DNA from: Bin5 sp965220715
Lineage (GTDB): Bacteria > Chloroflexota > Anaerolineae > Caldilineales > Caldilineaceae
Length of the DNA: 64,000 bases
Direction: 5' to 3'
NCBI GenBank assembly: GCA_965220715.1
Contig: OZ244843.1
Span: 1,240,001-1,304,000 of the forward strand
Notes under the pieces: generated by a model
Seen by the model: the letters and a program-made list of their open reading frames with translations, nothing else
What the model was told of the DNA's origin: nothing
The model's database searches: none
Shown: in pieces, positions 18,320 through 26,234 of the stretch
Position numbering within the stretch: position 1 is the stretch's first letter
Layout: each line of letters opens with the position of its first letter
Program-made: the position numbers and the translations under genes

Positions 18320-19672
18320 ATGGGGGGAGATCACGATGGAATCAAAGTGGTAGGAGATATATCAGTGTTTAGTGAGTTAAGACTTTCTAATTTTAGAGTG
18401 TTTGATGAAGAGGTTGTTGTTCGATTCAGGCCAATCACAGTTCTCATTGGTAACAACAATTCGGGGAAGTCGTCCGTAATTAGGTTTCTACTCATGTTGG
18501 ATCAGTCTGCATATTCATCTACGATGCAATTTCCAGCAGTAGGTAAATTTCTGTTTAATGAAGGGGGCTTTCAGGATCTCAAAAATGTCGTGTCTGACAA
18601 AAGCAATTTGGGGTTTGAATTGTCGTTCTGTGCTCCATTTAGTGGTTCATTTGATCCAGAAGAAATACCTGAATTCCAAGGGGGCCGAAATGTAAATGTA
18701 AAGAACTTGCTAGTTTCGGCGGGGGGTAATATTTCATATCGGGCCAAGACTCGAAAAGCCATACTTGATTATTCCTTGGTAGAGAAGGATTCAAATAATC
18801 CGTACTTAGCATTTCAGACCAGCATAGAAGATGACTATGTTTATTTCTATAGGGCCAGCACGTCGAAATTCAATGAGATTTATGAGTACATTCAGAATAT
18901 CGATAGAGATATTGAAAAGGTTGATAGGGATCAGTTTCAATCAGTTGTAGGTGGTTTCTTGAGGAAGTACATGGTCGGCAAGTTCTTTAGAGAAGAATTG
19001 CATTCTGTTCAACACATTCCTCCAACCAGGTCTAATTTTGATAGAGTTGTAGACATATCATCTTCAGAGACTGGTGGTTCGTATGGGGATAGTAGTTATG
19101 CTATTTCAGAGCTTTACCGATTCCAGAGAGACGATTCGAAAACTTATGAGTTTATCTTAGGCCATTTACGAAATGTTGCTGGAATAGGAAATGTTAGATT
19201 TGAAGAGATTGCCAATGACTTAGTCCATCCTATAGCCAACAACAAGAATACAAATGTTGATGTGCCGATAGTAGATTTTGGGTTTGGTGTAAGTCAATGC
19301 TTGCCAATTCTGGTGCATGGAGCAGGTATGATTGAGTATTCAACATTGATGGTAGAGCAGCCTGAGTCTCAACTTCATCCTGCTGCTCATATGGAAATGG
19401 GAAGTTATTTTGCTGACCTCTGGAAGATTAGGGGAGTAGGGTCGATTATTGAAACTCACAGTGACAACTTGCTACTTAGACTTAGACGGCTTGTGGGTAA
19501 TGGGTACTTGTCTCCACAGGACATTTCGGTGGCTTATTTTACATTGGACAATGGTGTTCCTGACGTTAAGAATCTGAACATTGATGAAAAGGGTGGAATG
19601 GAGCCGGGTTTACCGATGGAGTTTTTCGGGTCGGATATAATTGAAGGGTTACATCTTGGGGCGGGATCATGA
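18320..19672 (+). CDS. AAA/ABC-type ATPase of the OLD/AAA_21 group, first gene of a putative defence cassette
   Basis: P-loop ATPase of about 450 residues. The N-terminus ELRLSNFRVFDEEVVVRF matches the strand that precedes the P-loop in OLD/RecF-like ATPases. Walker A GNNNSGKSS is near residue 45, a signature-like FGFGVSQCLPIL near 318-329, Walker B LMVEQPESQLHP near 343-354 and the histidine switch ETHSDNLLLRLRR near 380-392. The C-terminus lacks a TOPRIM nuclease, so the effector may be the PIN-like partner. The start is uncertain: ATG 18320 is used, but GTG 18365 after TAGGAG is also plausible. The stop overlaps the next start (ATGA). Codon use is AT-rich compared with flanking genes, which suggests horizontal acquisition. 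Confidence 0.82.
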   Translation: MGGDHDGIKVVGDISVFSELRLSNFRVFDEEVVVRFRPITVLIGNNNSGKSSVIRFLLMLDQSAYSSTMQFPAVGKFLFNEGGFQDLKNVVSDKSNLGFELSFCAPFSGSFDPEEIPEFQGGRNVNVKNLLVSAGGNISYRAKTRKAILDYSLVEKDSNNPYLAFQTSIEDDYVYFYRASTSKFNEIYEYIQNIDRDIEKVDRDQFQSVVGGFLRKYMVGKFFREELHSVQHIPPTRSNFDRVVDISSSETGGSYGDSSYAISELYRFQRDDSKTYEFILGHLRNVAGIGNVRFEEIANDLVHPIANNKNTNVDVPIVDFGFGVSQCLPILVHGAGMIEYSTLMVEQPESQLHPAAHMEMGSYFADLWKIRGVGSIIETHSDNLLLRLRRLVGNGYLSPQDISVAYFTLDNGVPDVKNLNIDEKGGMEPGLPMEFFGSDIIEGLHLGAGS

Positions 19673-20232
19673 TAGCTTCTCCCTTCCAAGACGAAATTGC
19701 AATTGACACGAATGTTTTCGAACACATTCTAAATGAACCAGAAAACGCAAAGAAGCACATCAGTTGTCTTCTGGTTCATTTATCTAAAGAGGGTGTTAGG
19801 TTGTTAGTTGATGACAGTCGTCGTATTGAGAATGAATATAGTCATCGGTTAGAAAACAGGATCAAAGAAGCTGATGAGAAAGGATTTGAAAAACTCATCC
19901 TCCGTTATTGGTTAGTCGAGGCCCCGAAGTGTTATGTCAAATGTAATCGACGTGACCCGCTGATGACTATCATAAGAAATATCATTATAAACGAGTCTGT
20001 TGATCAGGTTCTTGTGTATGTAGCTCTAGTTCGGGGGAAAGTTCTTGTCACAAATGATCTGAACGATATTGTGAATGGTCCTTCTAGAGAGGAATCGTTA
20101 CCTCCTAGGCGAGACAGAGTGCTGCAACAGTCGAAGAGAAAGCGTCCCAAGGGTGGTGATATTCTTACATCGTTGGAGGCTTTTCGAAGAATTGAGAACT
20201 TGGAAGACCCAGAAGGGGTAGGACATGTCTAA
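19669..20232 (+). CDS. PIN-like nuclease-domain protein
   Basis: A 187-residue protein with the features of PIN ribonucleases: an N-terminal IDTNVFEHIL (Asp at about 12), a central acidic region, and a C-terminal strand VLVTNDLNDI (about 122-131), matching the D-TN...TND pattern that builds the metal site. PIN proteins usually cleave RNA and act as toxins. Its start codon overlaps the ATPase stop in ATGA, and its own end overlaps the next gene by eight bases, so the three proteins are probably made together. It may be the effector that the ATPase controls. The PIN call comes from motif pattern only and the overall similarity is weak. Confidence 0.65.
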   Translation: MIASPFQDEIAIDTNVFEHILNEPENAKKHISCLLVHLSKEGVRLLVDDSRRIENEYSHRLENRIKEADEKGFEKLILRYWLVEAPKCYVKCNRRDPLMTIIRNIIINESVDQVLVYVALVRGKVLVTNDLNDIVNGPSREESLPPRRDRVLQQSKRKRPKGGDILTSLEAFRRIENLEDPEGVGHV

Positions 20233-21040
20233 CGAGGAAATATTAGATATGCAATTCAATGATAGGGCGGCCAGTTTTGAGAGAGAGTTTTCGTACCTGT
20301 TCGCCAGCGATAACAAGAACTTGGTTGGTGTCAGGGTTACAGGAGTGCCTATGCGGGATCAAATAGAATTTGATCGTGTGTTTAGGCGACGCAGGATTAT
20401 GAAGGAGTTTGAAGAGGAATGGAGAAGACTTTTCTTAGCAAGAAAGGGCGGAGTTAGTAGTGAGGTTGAGGTGTATCCAGAGTTCTATGAGAGTTTGTTT
20501 TGGCGTCCCTTAGTAAGAGCTGCTCGGGGAGATCATTCCGACTATTTTGTAAACAGGAGGGCGCTTGGGACACTAAGGCCTGAGGCAAATATCTACAGGG
20601 AGGTGCATTGTGACGGGGTAGTTGAATTAGGGTATGTTTGTGTTGAGTATCCCAATGATGGGCGGATTCATTTGGGTCACTATATATCTGTCGCTATGCT
20701 GGCTAATATTATGGTGCAGGCATTTCGGGTAGGGAAAGAGCATGGTCACGATTTAAGGTACGCGATTGAAGTTCAGATTCGGCACAGGAAAGGCAATGAA
20801 AATCATCCCTTAGTCATTGGGTATTCGGATCGGAATCCAGTGTCACGATATGCAGAGTTGGTGTTTGATGCTGATTCATTTGTGTTTCCCAGGTATTCAT
20901 TTGGAAACACTGATGATCCTTCGATAAATCTCAAGACTCACTTTCGGGACTTGTTTCATTTTCTTGGTAGGGATGTGGATGATGATGAGGACGTATGGGC
21001 GATTGAGGATTGGCGAGGTGAGTCGAGCCAATCAGTGTAG
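20225..21040 (+). CDS. Uncharacterised protein, third gene of the ATPase-PIN cassette
   Basis: A 271-residue protein that I cannot assign. It is soluble and acidic, with a basic segment FRRRRIMKEFEEEWRRLF near 49-66, a probable beta-rich core REVHCDGVVELGYVCVEY near 119-136, and an acidic tail GRDVDDDEDVWAIED. There is no signal peptide or transmembrane segment. It starts inside the PIN gene and shares its AT-rich composition, so it belongs to the same transferred unit. A sensor, adaptor or antitoxin role is possible. An IS3 remnant begins about 105 bases downstream. Confidence 0.7.
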   Translation: MSNEEILDMQFNDRAASFEREFSYLFASDNKNLVGVRVTGVPMRDQIEFDRVFRRRRIMKEFEEEWRRLFLARKGGVSSEVEVYPEFYESLFWRPLVRAARGDHSDYFVNRRALGTLRPEANIYREVHCDGVVELGYVCVEYPNDGRIHLGHYISVAMLANIMVQAFRVGKEHGHDLRYAIEVQIRHRKGNENHPLVIGYSDRNPVSRYAELVFDADSFVFPRYSFGNTDDPSINLKTHFRDLFHFLGRDVDDDEDVWAIEDWRGESSQSV

Positions 21041-21145
21041 CCCACCAACATCATGGAAAGGTGACAACACAATACCGTCTCTGAACCTTAGCCCCAGATT
21101 GTGTAAATCCAACCCTATGATACAGTCGCATACCTACCGGAAAGT

Positions 21146-21224
21146 TGAGCTTGGCCCCAAAAACTGGACCACAAGCTAAGGTGTATAACGGAGCAATTCA
21201 CCGAGCCTGTGAATTGGCAGTACG
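21146..21224 (+). mobile_element. IS3-like left end (terminal inverted repeat and leader)
   Basis: TGAGCTTGGCCCCAAAAACT at 21146 onward, followed by GGACCAC, CTAAGGTGTATAA and GGAGCAATTCACCGAGC, leads directly into the broken orfA. Related copies of this end occur at 58973, 59806 and 62242, and a reverse-complement copy at 57823-57844. Confidence 0.7.
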
Positions 21225-21405
21225 ATGGTCAAGAAACGGCGGCTGCACTCGACTGCCTACAAGTTTCGGATTGCCCTGGGAGCGCTCGACGGCGGCAAGA
21301 CAATTAGCCAACTGTCCAGTGAGCACCTAGATTCATCCCAATATGATAAGGGCCTGGAAACGGCAACTGCTGGAAGAAGTGCCTAGCGTCTTCGCCAGCG
21401 ATTGA
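21225..21405 (+). pseudogene. IS3-family transposase OrfA remnant, frameshifted
   Basis: From ATG 21225 the frame reads MVKKRRLHSTAYKFRIALGA and continues through KTISQLSSEH, the helix-turn-helix part of IS3-family OrfA. A shift near 21330 moves the rest to another frame, HPNMIRAWKRQLLEEVPSVF, ending at TGA 21403-21405. The continuation of OrfA beyond this and the catalytic OrfB are missing or unrecognisable, so the element is dead. It sits between the AT-rich ATPase-PIN cassette and the convergent DUF3883/HNH pair. Confidence 0.8.
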
Positions 21406-21493
21406 CAGCGCAAGCACTGGGGGGAGCAGGAGTAGGGGCCTTGGTCACAGTGTGCTAAGCATTTCGCGAAGAAATGTTAGGCGCCATCGGCTT

Positions 21494-22351
21494 CTAGAAG
21501 GAAGCCCTAAAGATGGTCGGGGTAAGCGATAAGTGTTTCTCCAAAGGTGGTGCGAGGCGGTAAGCACGCACCTGCTTTCGGAAATCGTAAAGCCTGAAGA
21601 GCCGAAATGCATCAGGACGCTCTTTTGAAACCTGCAACTCGTTTCTAGTGATATAGAAGGGGGTCGTCGCAGAGCCGTTAGTCGTCTTCACCTCCAACCA
21701 GAGCTCTTGCTCTGCTTTATCCCCCTTCCCGTTGAATGAAAGAATGTCGAATCCGTAGCCATCGCTGTCATCCCTTGCCACCCAGCGGACGCTGTCAGAC
21801 AGATCTTTTCGGCCCAGTAAATGAAGACGGTGCCTCTCGTGGTCGTATACGAGCGATTCACCCGCCTTTCCAAGATTCCTGTTCCGCGCATCTCTCTCGG
21901 CCGGATGTTCGAACCTGCGGACAATGCGTTCGATATCCTCAGAAATTCCCTGCTCCTGGCCCCCGCGTTGAGGAGGCGCTTCGTCGACAACAATTGCCTC
22001 TCCGGCACTATACTCCGCAGCAGCATCGTGCAGCGTTTCACTTTGTCCGGATAAAAGACTATAGAAATCAGGCCTCTCTTCGAGATGAGCTTTAACGACC
22101 TCGAACAGTGCTTCTTGAAAGTTCCCTCGAGGCCTGTAACCGTCTATGCTGGGAAGACCAAGAATTTCCATGACGGCACTGATGTTACAGTGCTTGAACT
22201 CGATCGATCCATGAGACCGCCCGGTGATCTCTATCAATGCGCGTCTGTGCTCGGCCTTGTTAAAGGACTGCCCCATTTGCTCAAGTTCAAGCATGACAAA
22301 GTAGTCTCTCACGATCGCATCATTTTCACTTTCAGACCAAGTCTTCGCCAT
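21494..22351 (-). CDS. DUF3883 domain protein, partner of an HNH nuclease
   Basis: A 285-residue protein. The C-terminal half has the DUF3883 pattern: LGKAGESLVYDHERHRL, then GYGFDILSFNGKG and LWLEVKTTNG, which resembles a restriction-endonuclease-like core (E, D and E-x-K). The N-terminal third, AKTWSESENDAIVRDYFVML, is a helical region often attached to DUF3883 and nuclease domains. The open frame extends 39 codons upstream, but ATG 22351 was chosen because recognised family sequence begins there. It lies 13 bases after the HNH gene, so the two are one operon. DUF3883 proteins are common in restriction and defence loci. Confidence 0.8.
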   Translation of the reverse strand: MAKTWSESENDAIVRDYFVMLELEQMGQSFNKAEHRRALIEITGRSHGSIEFKHCNISAVMEILGLPSIDGYRPRGNFQEALFEVVKAHLEERPDFYSLLSGQSETLHDAAAEYSAGEAIVVDEAPPQRGGQEQGISEDIERIVRRFEHPAERDARNRNLGKAGESLVYDHERHRLHLLGRKDLSDSVRWVARDDSDGYGFDILSFNGKGDKAEQELWLEVKTTNGSATTPFYITRNELQVSKERPDAFRLFRLYDFRKQVRAYRLAPPLEKHLSLTPTIFRASF

Positions 22352-22364
22352 AATAGATGAAGTC

Positions 22365-23273
22365 CTACAGTTCCCTATACTCTCCCTGAAACACTTCTTT
22401 GACGTGCCAACTTGTGTAGTCTTCGTTGGGATAGTAGATCTGACGCTGCGGGAAGTTGAGCTTCTCACCGTGGAAACGCATCAACCATTCATGAAAACCC
22501 GCGGTACCGTGGGCGTCGTCGGACACAAGAATCTCCAGTTCGTTGGACAGTGTAAAGGCACCCCGATCGAATAGCTTGTGATGAAGCGAACAAAGGGCCA
22601 ACCCGTTTATTTCCACGTCAGGGCCTCCGGCCTGGTGCCATTTAATGTGTGCGGCCTCCAAAGCGACGGGCTGTTGCCCCAGTCTTACGTCAAAGCCGCA
22701 TACGGCACAGCGATACTCGTAGGCTTTCAAGATATTTGTCCGGAATTTTGGATCGCGCCTCTGGCGAATGACGCCTTTGGCAGTCAACTCGATCCCGGCA
22801 CTCTGCAAAATGTCTTCATGCCACGTGTCAGGGAAGTGCCCGTCCAACAATTCCTGAATAATTTCAATAGCGAGACGGGAGTCCGCCTGAAGTCGGCTAG
22901 CGATTTCCTCGGTAAACCCTCCATGTACATTGTAGTCAATCAAGTCGGTCTTCCATGCGTCCCCACTTTTCGTTAGGCGGATCTTCTCGGCATCGGAAAC
23001 TTCCCAGATTCCGTCGGTCTGAAGCCGCCAAAACGGGAACTGCGTTCCATGGCGCGTCCGCCTGGGGCCGTACTCGCCCAATAGCTTTCCGAGCTTGGTG
23101 TCCACCTCGGAGTATGGCAGCATGCGTCCCTTACCACGTAGCAATTCTCCTATGGCAAGGATGACCAGCAGGGGCTTGTGCGGCGCCCTCGCCCCGTCCT
23201 TTCTCCACAAATTAAGCGTTCTGAATTTCTCAAGAACGGATTCTCTGTCCACCGAGGTTCTCGAAGGGTTCAC
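22365..23273 (-). CDS. HNH endonuclease of the phosphorothioated-DNA-dependent (SBD-HNH, type IV) family
   Basis: A 302-residue protein of two parts. The N-terminal half, with WRKDGARAPHKPLLVILAIG (23-42) and FPFWRLQTDGIWEV (79-92), is the layout of the sulfur-binding domain that recognises phosphorothioate-modified DNA. The C-terminal half is an HNH nuclease with CAVC (189-192), LEAAHIKWH (205-213) and NGLALCSLHHKLFDRG (223-238), so the catalytic and zinc-binding residues look intact. The ending YYPNEDYTSWHVKEVFQ is also typical. No dnd/ssp modification genes are in the window, consistent with a stand-alone restriction of foreign modified DNA. It is the first gene of a two-gene operon. Confidence 0.85.
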   Translation of the reverse strand: MNPSRTSVDRESVLEKFRTLNLWRKDGARAPHKPLLVILAIGELLRGKGRMLPYSEVDTKLGKLLGEYGPRRTRHGTQFPFWRLQTDGIWEVSDAEKIRLTKSGDAWKTDLIDYNVHGGFTEEIASRLQADSRLAIEIIQELLDGHFPDTWHEDILQSAGIELTAKGVIRQRRDPKFRTNILKAYEYRCAVCGFDVRLGQQPVALEAAHIKWHQAGGPDVEINGLALCSLHHKLFDRGAFTLSNELEILVSDDAHGTAGFHEWLMRFHGEKLNFPQRQIYYPNEDYTSWHVKEVFQGEYREL

Positions 23274-23615
23274 GAGGACACAACATTTCAGTATGTCTCG
23301 CGATTGAGATATGAGAAATATCTAATGTCGGGGGAGGGTATTGCTTCTGAGCCCAACTCTAAGGGTCAAGCTATTGGGACATCAGATGGAGTTCATTGGG
23401 ACAGGGTCTTTCCGAAACGAAATACACCCGCAGCAAGTATACTCCAATAGGGTTGTATTGCCTATGATATTGTAATAATATGATGCACCCTTGGGTGGGG
23501 TTAAGATTAACTAAAAGGGAGAGCGTGGCCCTAGGATGGTTCCCGCCCTTGAAGTCCGGAACTTGCCATGCATTCTGCAAGTTATGCTGTTCACTCAAAA
23601 TGAAGGTGTTTCCCA
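23274..23615. other. Divergent intergenic region with a palindrome
   Basis: It lies between the minus-strand HNH gene and the plus-strand PLD-NTPase gene and should hold promoters for both. The 7-base arms AACTTGC (23560-23566) and GCAAGTT (23577-23583) form a perfect inverted repeat about 30 bases ahead of the PLD-NTPase start, a candidate operator. No gene is supported. Confidence 0.45.
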
Positions 23616-25622
23616 ATGATAGATGATGCTACACAGAACAGATTCGATTTCGGCGACGCCCAATCTGCTGCTGAGCAGGGCCTTAAAGTCGTTTCGGCCC
23701 AGTTCAAAGGAGTCGAGCCGTTCAGCTGGAACCTTTTCGATGGTTTCGAAAGGATGCGCGTTCTCACATACTCAGCCAGCGCGCCGATGATCGTGAAGAT
23801 GCTAGACAGACACCCTTTCGAGTATTTTGAGTGCGTATTCGGGTACGAAGGGGGGCTGCGGAGGGTCGCCGAAATTGTTGCGTTTCAGCAGTTCCTGGTC
23901 AATCAGGTGAGGGACTGTGCCCTTCAGTTAGAAAATGAACGGCAACGGGTCATATTTGAAAGAATCCAAGCTGGCAGTGCCCGCTTCTACGTTGTGAAAG
24001 ACAACATCGCCCATGCGAAGCTATACCTTCTTGAGGCCGATGGAGGCGAGCGTCGCAGAGTGATAGTGGGATCGGCCAATCTTTCGGAGCGGGCCTTCGG
24101 CGGCAAGCAGCCTGAAACGTTGGTCGTCTTCGACAATGACGCCAGGGCGTGGGAACACTACTCGCGCGAGTACGACTCCGTCAAGGAGACCGCCTCAGAC
24201 AGGATCGATATGCCCTTGGACCTGCGTGAGGCTGAGATTGCGTTTACGGATACTCCTGTTATGCAGGACCCAGGCCCGACGGTATTTCAAGCTCCCCCAG
24301 TAGAGGAGCTAACACTGCCCCAGGTCGTGCATAAAGTAGAGGAACTTGCTGTCCCAGTCGATCGAGTTGTAACACCACAAGTCTCCCGCGAGAACGGCAG
24401 ATATGTAATTAAGCCCTCCGTGAAGGCGGAAATCAAGAAGTTGCGCTGGCAGAAGAACCAGCTGCAGAGTGAAGAGAACAAACCCACCAGTCTAACAATC
24501 CACCAAGAGTCCAGACATGTCTCTCTAACGGGCGTTCATATCCCGCTAGAGACAGACAGTGAGGGTCTGAGGAAAAGCTCCGAAGCCATAATCGAATACT
24601 TCAACAATTATGAACAGGGCTTCGTGGGCGACGTGTATAGACTGCAGCGAGACTATTTCACTTTCATGTCCTGGCTCTACATCTCGCCGTTTATCTGTGA
24701 TCTTCGGACACGCGCCGTAGTAGGTGGCGGTAACATCTTCCACTATCCCTTATTCGCCATAATCTACGGCAAGGCAAACTGCGGAAAGACAAGCCTGGTG
24801 GATACGCTGATTTCCAGTATGTTCGGGCACCCGAGCACCGTACAGAAGGATAGCTTCACCCGCCGAACCCTACGAGGACTTCAACAGAACTACAAGCGCT
24901 TCCCGGTGGTCTTCGACGATATCACCCGCAGACGATTCAACGACCACGGCCTGGACATCGTGAAGGATGAGAGCATACCACCTGTCAACGAGCACCCTTG
25001 TTTCGTGATCTCCATGAACGCCGAGCCCCAATCATTTCAAGATGAGGTTGTCAAACGCTGCCTCATGATCTACACCAACACATCGATCCCCACCCACAAG
25101 CACTCTCTGGCAGATCGATTACACGCCAGCGTAGAGGACATTCGAAACAGACTGACAACCGATCTATACAGGCACTTCCTTGGCGCCGTGATGGACAAAC
25201 TAGACGGCACACCGGAGCCACGCGATATCCTGAAGATGTCCTCCGAAGTCATCTGCAACATCTTGGATCAGCAAGTCGCAGGACAACTGCCAGATTGGTG
25301 CCAACCCGTATCCTGGAATCAGTATGCTGATCGGCGTTACGAGCGTCCTGCCAGGCGACTGGCAGCACTCCTTGCGCCTGAAAACTATCAAAGGAAGGTA
25401 GCTGAAGGAGACCAAGGGTGGACAATACAGGCTGATACTGTTGTAGTCTGGGAAAAGGCGGACGCCTTCGGGCGCACATCCATAAAGGGTGAGATTCCCG
25501 ACTTCCTATACGATGACACTTCCAGCGTCGGCGATACCTTCGTTCTCTGGCGCGAGCAGACAGAAGAGTTCCTGGGAACAAAAATAGTCCGACCAGGCAT
25601 TAAGTGGCCGTGGTCTAGATGA
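23616..25622 (+). CDS. Phospholipase-D-family nuclease fused to a P-loop NTPase
   Basis: A 668-residue fusion. The N-terminal part has one PLD motif: HAKLYLLE (133-140) followed by GSANLSERAFGG (152-163), the H-x-K and G-S-x-N pattern of nucleases that work as dimers. A linker with IKKLRWQKNQLQSEENK near 273-289 may be coiled. The C-terminal part has Walker A GKANCGKTS (385-393), Walker B VVFDDI (431-436) and a sensor-like CFVISMNAE (462-470), resembling SF3/AAA-type NTPases. I do not know a named system with this architecture. It is encoded divergently from the HNH-DUF3883 pair and next to a SIR2 gene, so a phage-defence role is likely. It looks complete. Confidence 0.8.
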   Translation: MIDDATQNRFDFGDAQSAAEQGLKVVSAQFKGVEPFSWNLFDGFERMRVLTYSASAPMIVKMLDRHPFEYFECVFGYEGGLRRVAEIVAFQQFLVNQVRDCALQLENERQRVIFERIQAGSARFYVVKDNIAHAKLYLLEADGGERRRVIVGSANLSERAFGGKQPETLVVFDNDARAWEHYSREYDSVKETASDRIDMPLDLREAEIAFTDTPVMQDPGPTVFQAPPVEELTLPQVVHKVEELAVPVDRVVTPQVSRENGRYVIKPSVKAEIKKLRWQKNQLQSEENKPTSLTIHQESRHVSLTGVHIPLETDSEGLRKSSEAIIEYFNNYEQGFVGDVYRLQRDYFTFMSWLYISPFICDLRTRAVVGGGNIFHYPLFAIIYGKANCGKTSLVDTLISSMFGHPSTVQKDSFTRRTLRGLQQNYKRFPVVFDDITRRRFNDHGLDIVKDESIPPVNEHPCFVISMNAEPQSFQDEVVKRCLMIYTNTSIPTHKHSLADRLHASVEDIRNRLTTDLYRHFLGAVMDKLDGTPEPRDILKMSSEVICNILDQQVAGQLPDWCQPVSWNQYADRRYERPARRLAALLAPENYQRKVAEGDQGWTIQADTVVVWEKADAFGRTSIKGEIPDFLYDDTSSVGDTFVLWREQTEEFLGTKIVRPGIKWPWSR

Positions 25623-25784
25623 TCTGTTTTCAGTCGAGTCGTTCCACCACTTCGACTTCTGCAACTGCTGGACACCTGATGAGAAGCACTTCGTGCTCTA
25701 ATCAGAGACTGCCACATCCGTAAAGTACAGCTGGGCGCGCCGGTTAGCGTTCCCTGGATGGCGCATGCCATGCCGGATTGAGCC

Positions 25785-25994
25785 TCAGTGCCCCTGTGTT
25801 TCCCCTGTCAGGATACTGTTGGGGTTCCGCTCCATCAATGCAACGTATGTGACGCTGTAGCTATTGTCGCAGAAATTCCAGCTGTGCAATTTCCAACCAT
25901 CCTCTTCGGATGTGTTCAAAAGTCGTTCGAAATCTTCGCTCTTGGAGAATGCCACAACTTTATACTTACTGTCACTGTTGTTAAGGCGTTTCAT
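25785..25994 (-). CDS. Small DUF4177-like protein
   Basis: A 69-residue protein. YKVVAFSKSEDFERLLN followed by DGWKLHSW and a closing strand YSVTYVALMERN matches the layout of DUF4177-like small proteins (strand, helix, G-W, strands). AAGGAG six bases before the ATG supports the start. Function is unknown. It lies alone between the PLD-NTPase gene and the end of the SIR2 gene, on the same strand as the latter but beyond a hairpin. Confidence 0.65.
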   Translation of the reverse strand: MKRLNNSDSKYKVVAFSKSEDFERLLNTSEEDGWKLHSWNFCDNSYSVTYVALMERNPNSILTGETQGH

Positions 25995-26067
25995 TCGAGT
26001 CTCCTTGTCTCAACTATTCTCAGTCAAACCTATATACCGAAAGGCAGATCGGCTATCGGTGTGGGGA

Positions 26068-26103
26068 GTCCTCCGGCGTTGGTGATTCACGCCGCCGGAG
26101 GAC
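26068..26103. terminator. GC-rich hairpin downstream of the SIR2 gene
   Basis: The 11-base arms GTCCTCCGGCG and CGCCGGAGGAC are perfectly complementary around a 14-base loop. It lies beyond the minus-strand SIR2-DUF4020 stop and before the DUF4177-like gene. No strong T-run follows on either strand, so termination is probable rather than certain. Confidence 0.45.
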
Positions 26104-26234
26104 GGTCGTTTCTCAAGTCAGCCACTCGACACCAGACGGCCTGCAAAAGGATAGCTCCGAACATCTTGAATCACGGGGTTCCCTCTATTCTAAAGGTGTT
26201 CGTAACCTGTCTTTTGCTGGTAGTCAGAGGAATC

